DNA of 14,654 nucleotides, from assembly GCA_042569785.1 (NCBI GenBank), contig JBHPGW010000062.1:1-14654 (forward strand), read 5' to 3'. Under the pieces are notes generated by a model, which searched no databases, was not told the origin of the DNA, and saw only the letters and a program-made list of their open reading frames with translations. How positions within the stretch are numbered: position 1 is the first letter of the stretch; each line of letters begins with the position of its first letter. Below, piece by piece: positions 14,464 through 14,654 of this stretch. Both the position numbers and the translations under genes were made by a program. The stretch comes from JBHPGW01 sp042569785. GTDB taxonomy: Bacteria; Planctomycetota; Phycisphaerae; Sedimentisphaerales; Anaerobacaceae.

Positions 14464-14553
14464 CAGATTCCTCAGATTTTATAAGATGATTTTACAGATT
14501 AACGACTTTTAACTTCCAGAATTTTACCACGGATTACGCGGATTTCACGGATT
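14464..14553. repeat. 9-bp-period CRGATT repeat region
   Basis: CGGATT occurs at 14530, 14539 and 14548, an exact 9-bp period (units CGGATTACG, CGGATTTCA, CGGATTTAT). Upstream, CAGATT occurs at 14464 and 14473, also 9 bp apart, and once more at 14495. No open frame or RNA gene is visible here. The rest of the tail to 14654 is AT-rich and shows only a weak TTTGCGC (14617) / GCGCAAA (14642) inverted repeat. Confidence 0.6.
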
Positions 14554-14654
14554 TATTTGTATGTCAAAATAGGTGTATGTTTGTTTTTGGGGTTTAAATG
14601 GGGATTTTTTCGATCATTTGCGCAGGTAAAAGTGTAAAAAAGCGCAAAAGCGCG

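Noticed and set aside
14370..14553. CRISPR array
   Set aside because: Units are only 7 or 9 bp, without conserved 25-40-bp repeats, unique spacers or cas genes.

Overview
The window holds a complete bacterial V/A-type (rotary) ATPase operon on the minus strand, with metabolic and accessory genes around it. The organism looks like a Gram-negative, probably anaerobic bacterium of moderate GC content. A planctomycete of the Phycisphaerae/Sedimentisphaerales kind would fit: archaeal-order V-ATPase in a bacterium, a sialidase-like glycan gene, and short-period repeats in gene gaps. That placement is inference from gene content only and is weak.

Layout. Bases 1-1691 (+) carry a sialidase-like protein with four Asp-boxes, cut at its 5' side by the window edge. 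It converges, with only 8 bp between the stop codons, on the minus-strand block. In transcription order (right to left) that block is mdh (malate dehydrogenase), then ATPase subunits H-I-K-E-C-F-A-B-D, then a nitroreductase-family flavoprotein at 1700-2269. The ATPase genes are 3 to 83 bp apart. A promoter-like site with an 18-bp palindrome sits between mdh and subunit H. mdh has its own promoter in the divergent region facing a GT-C type membrane glycosyltransferase-like gene (about 12188-13690, +). After it come a 96-bp long-armed inverted repeat ending in a T-run, then a GNAT acetyltransferase of the short N-acetylglutamate-synthase-like group, possibly leaderless. The last 266 bp contain no gene but several kinds of short repeat.

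How the genes work together. Subunits A3B3 with D and F form the catalytic head and rotor axle, E/H the peripheral stalks, C the socket to the ring, K the ion-binding ring and I the stator half-channels. The K subunit keeps all the side chains that bind Na+ in the Enterococcus hirae ring, so this may be a sodium-coupled enzyme. mdh (NADH/malate) and the flavoprotein flank the ATPase and could tie its expression to redox metabolism.

The most unusual signal is not a gene. Four gene borders carry degenerate 7-bp-period arrays (CG every 7 bases, consensus near CGTGACT), two of which run into gene ends and supply C-terminal codons. A separate 9-bp-period repeat lies at the right end. I found no convincing new multi-gene system; the repeats, the 96-bp inverted repeat and the ion specificity are the points worth following up.
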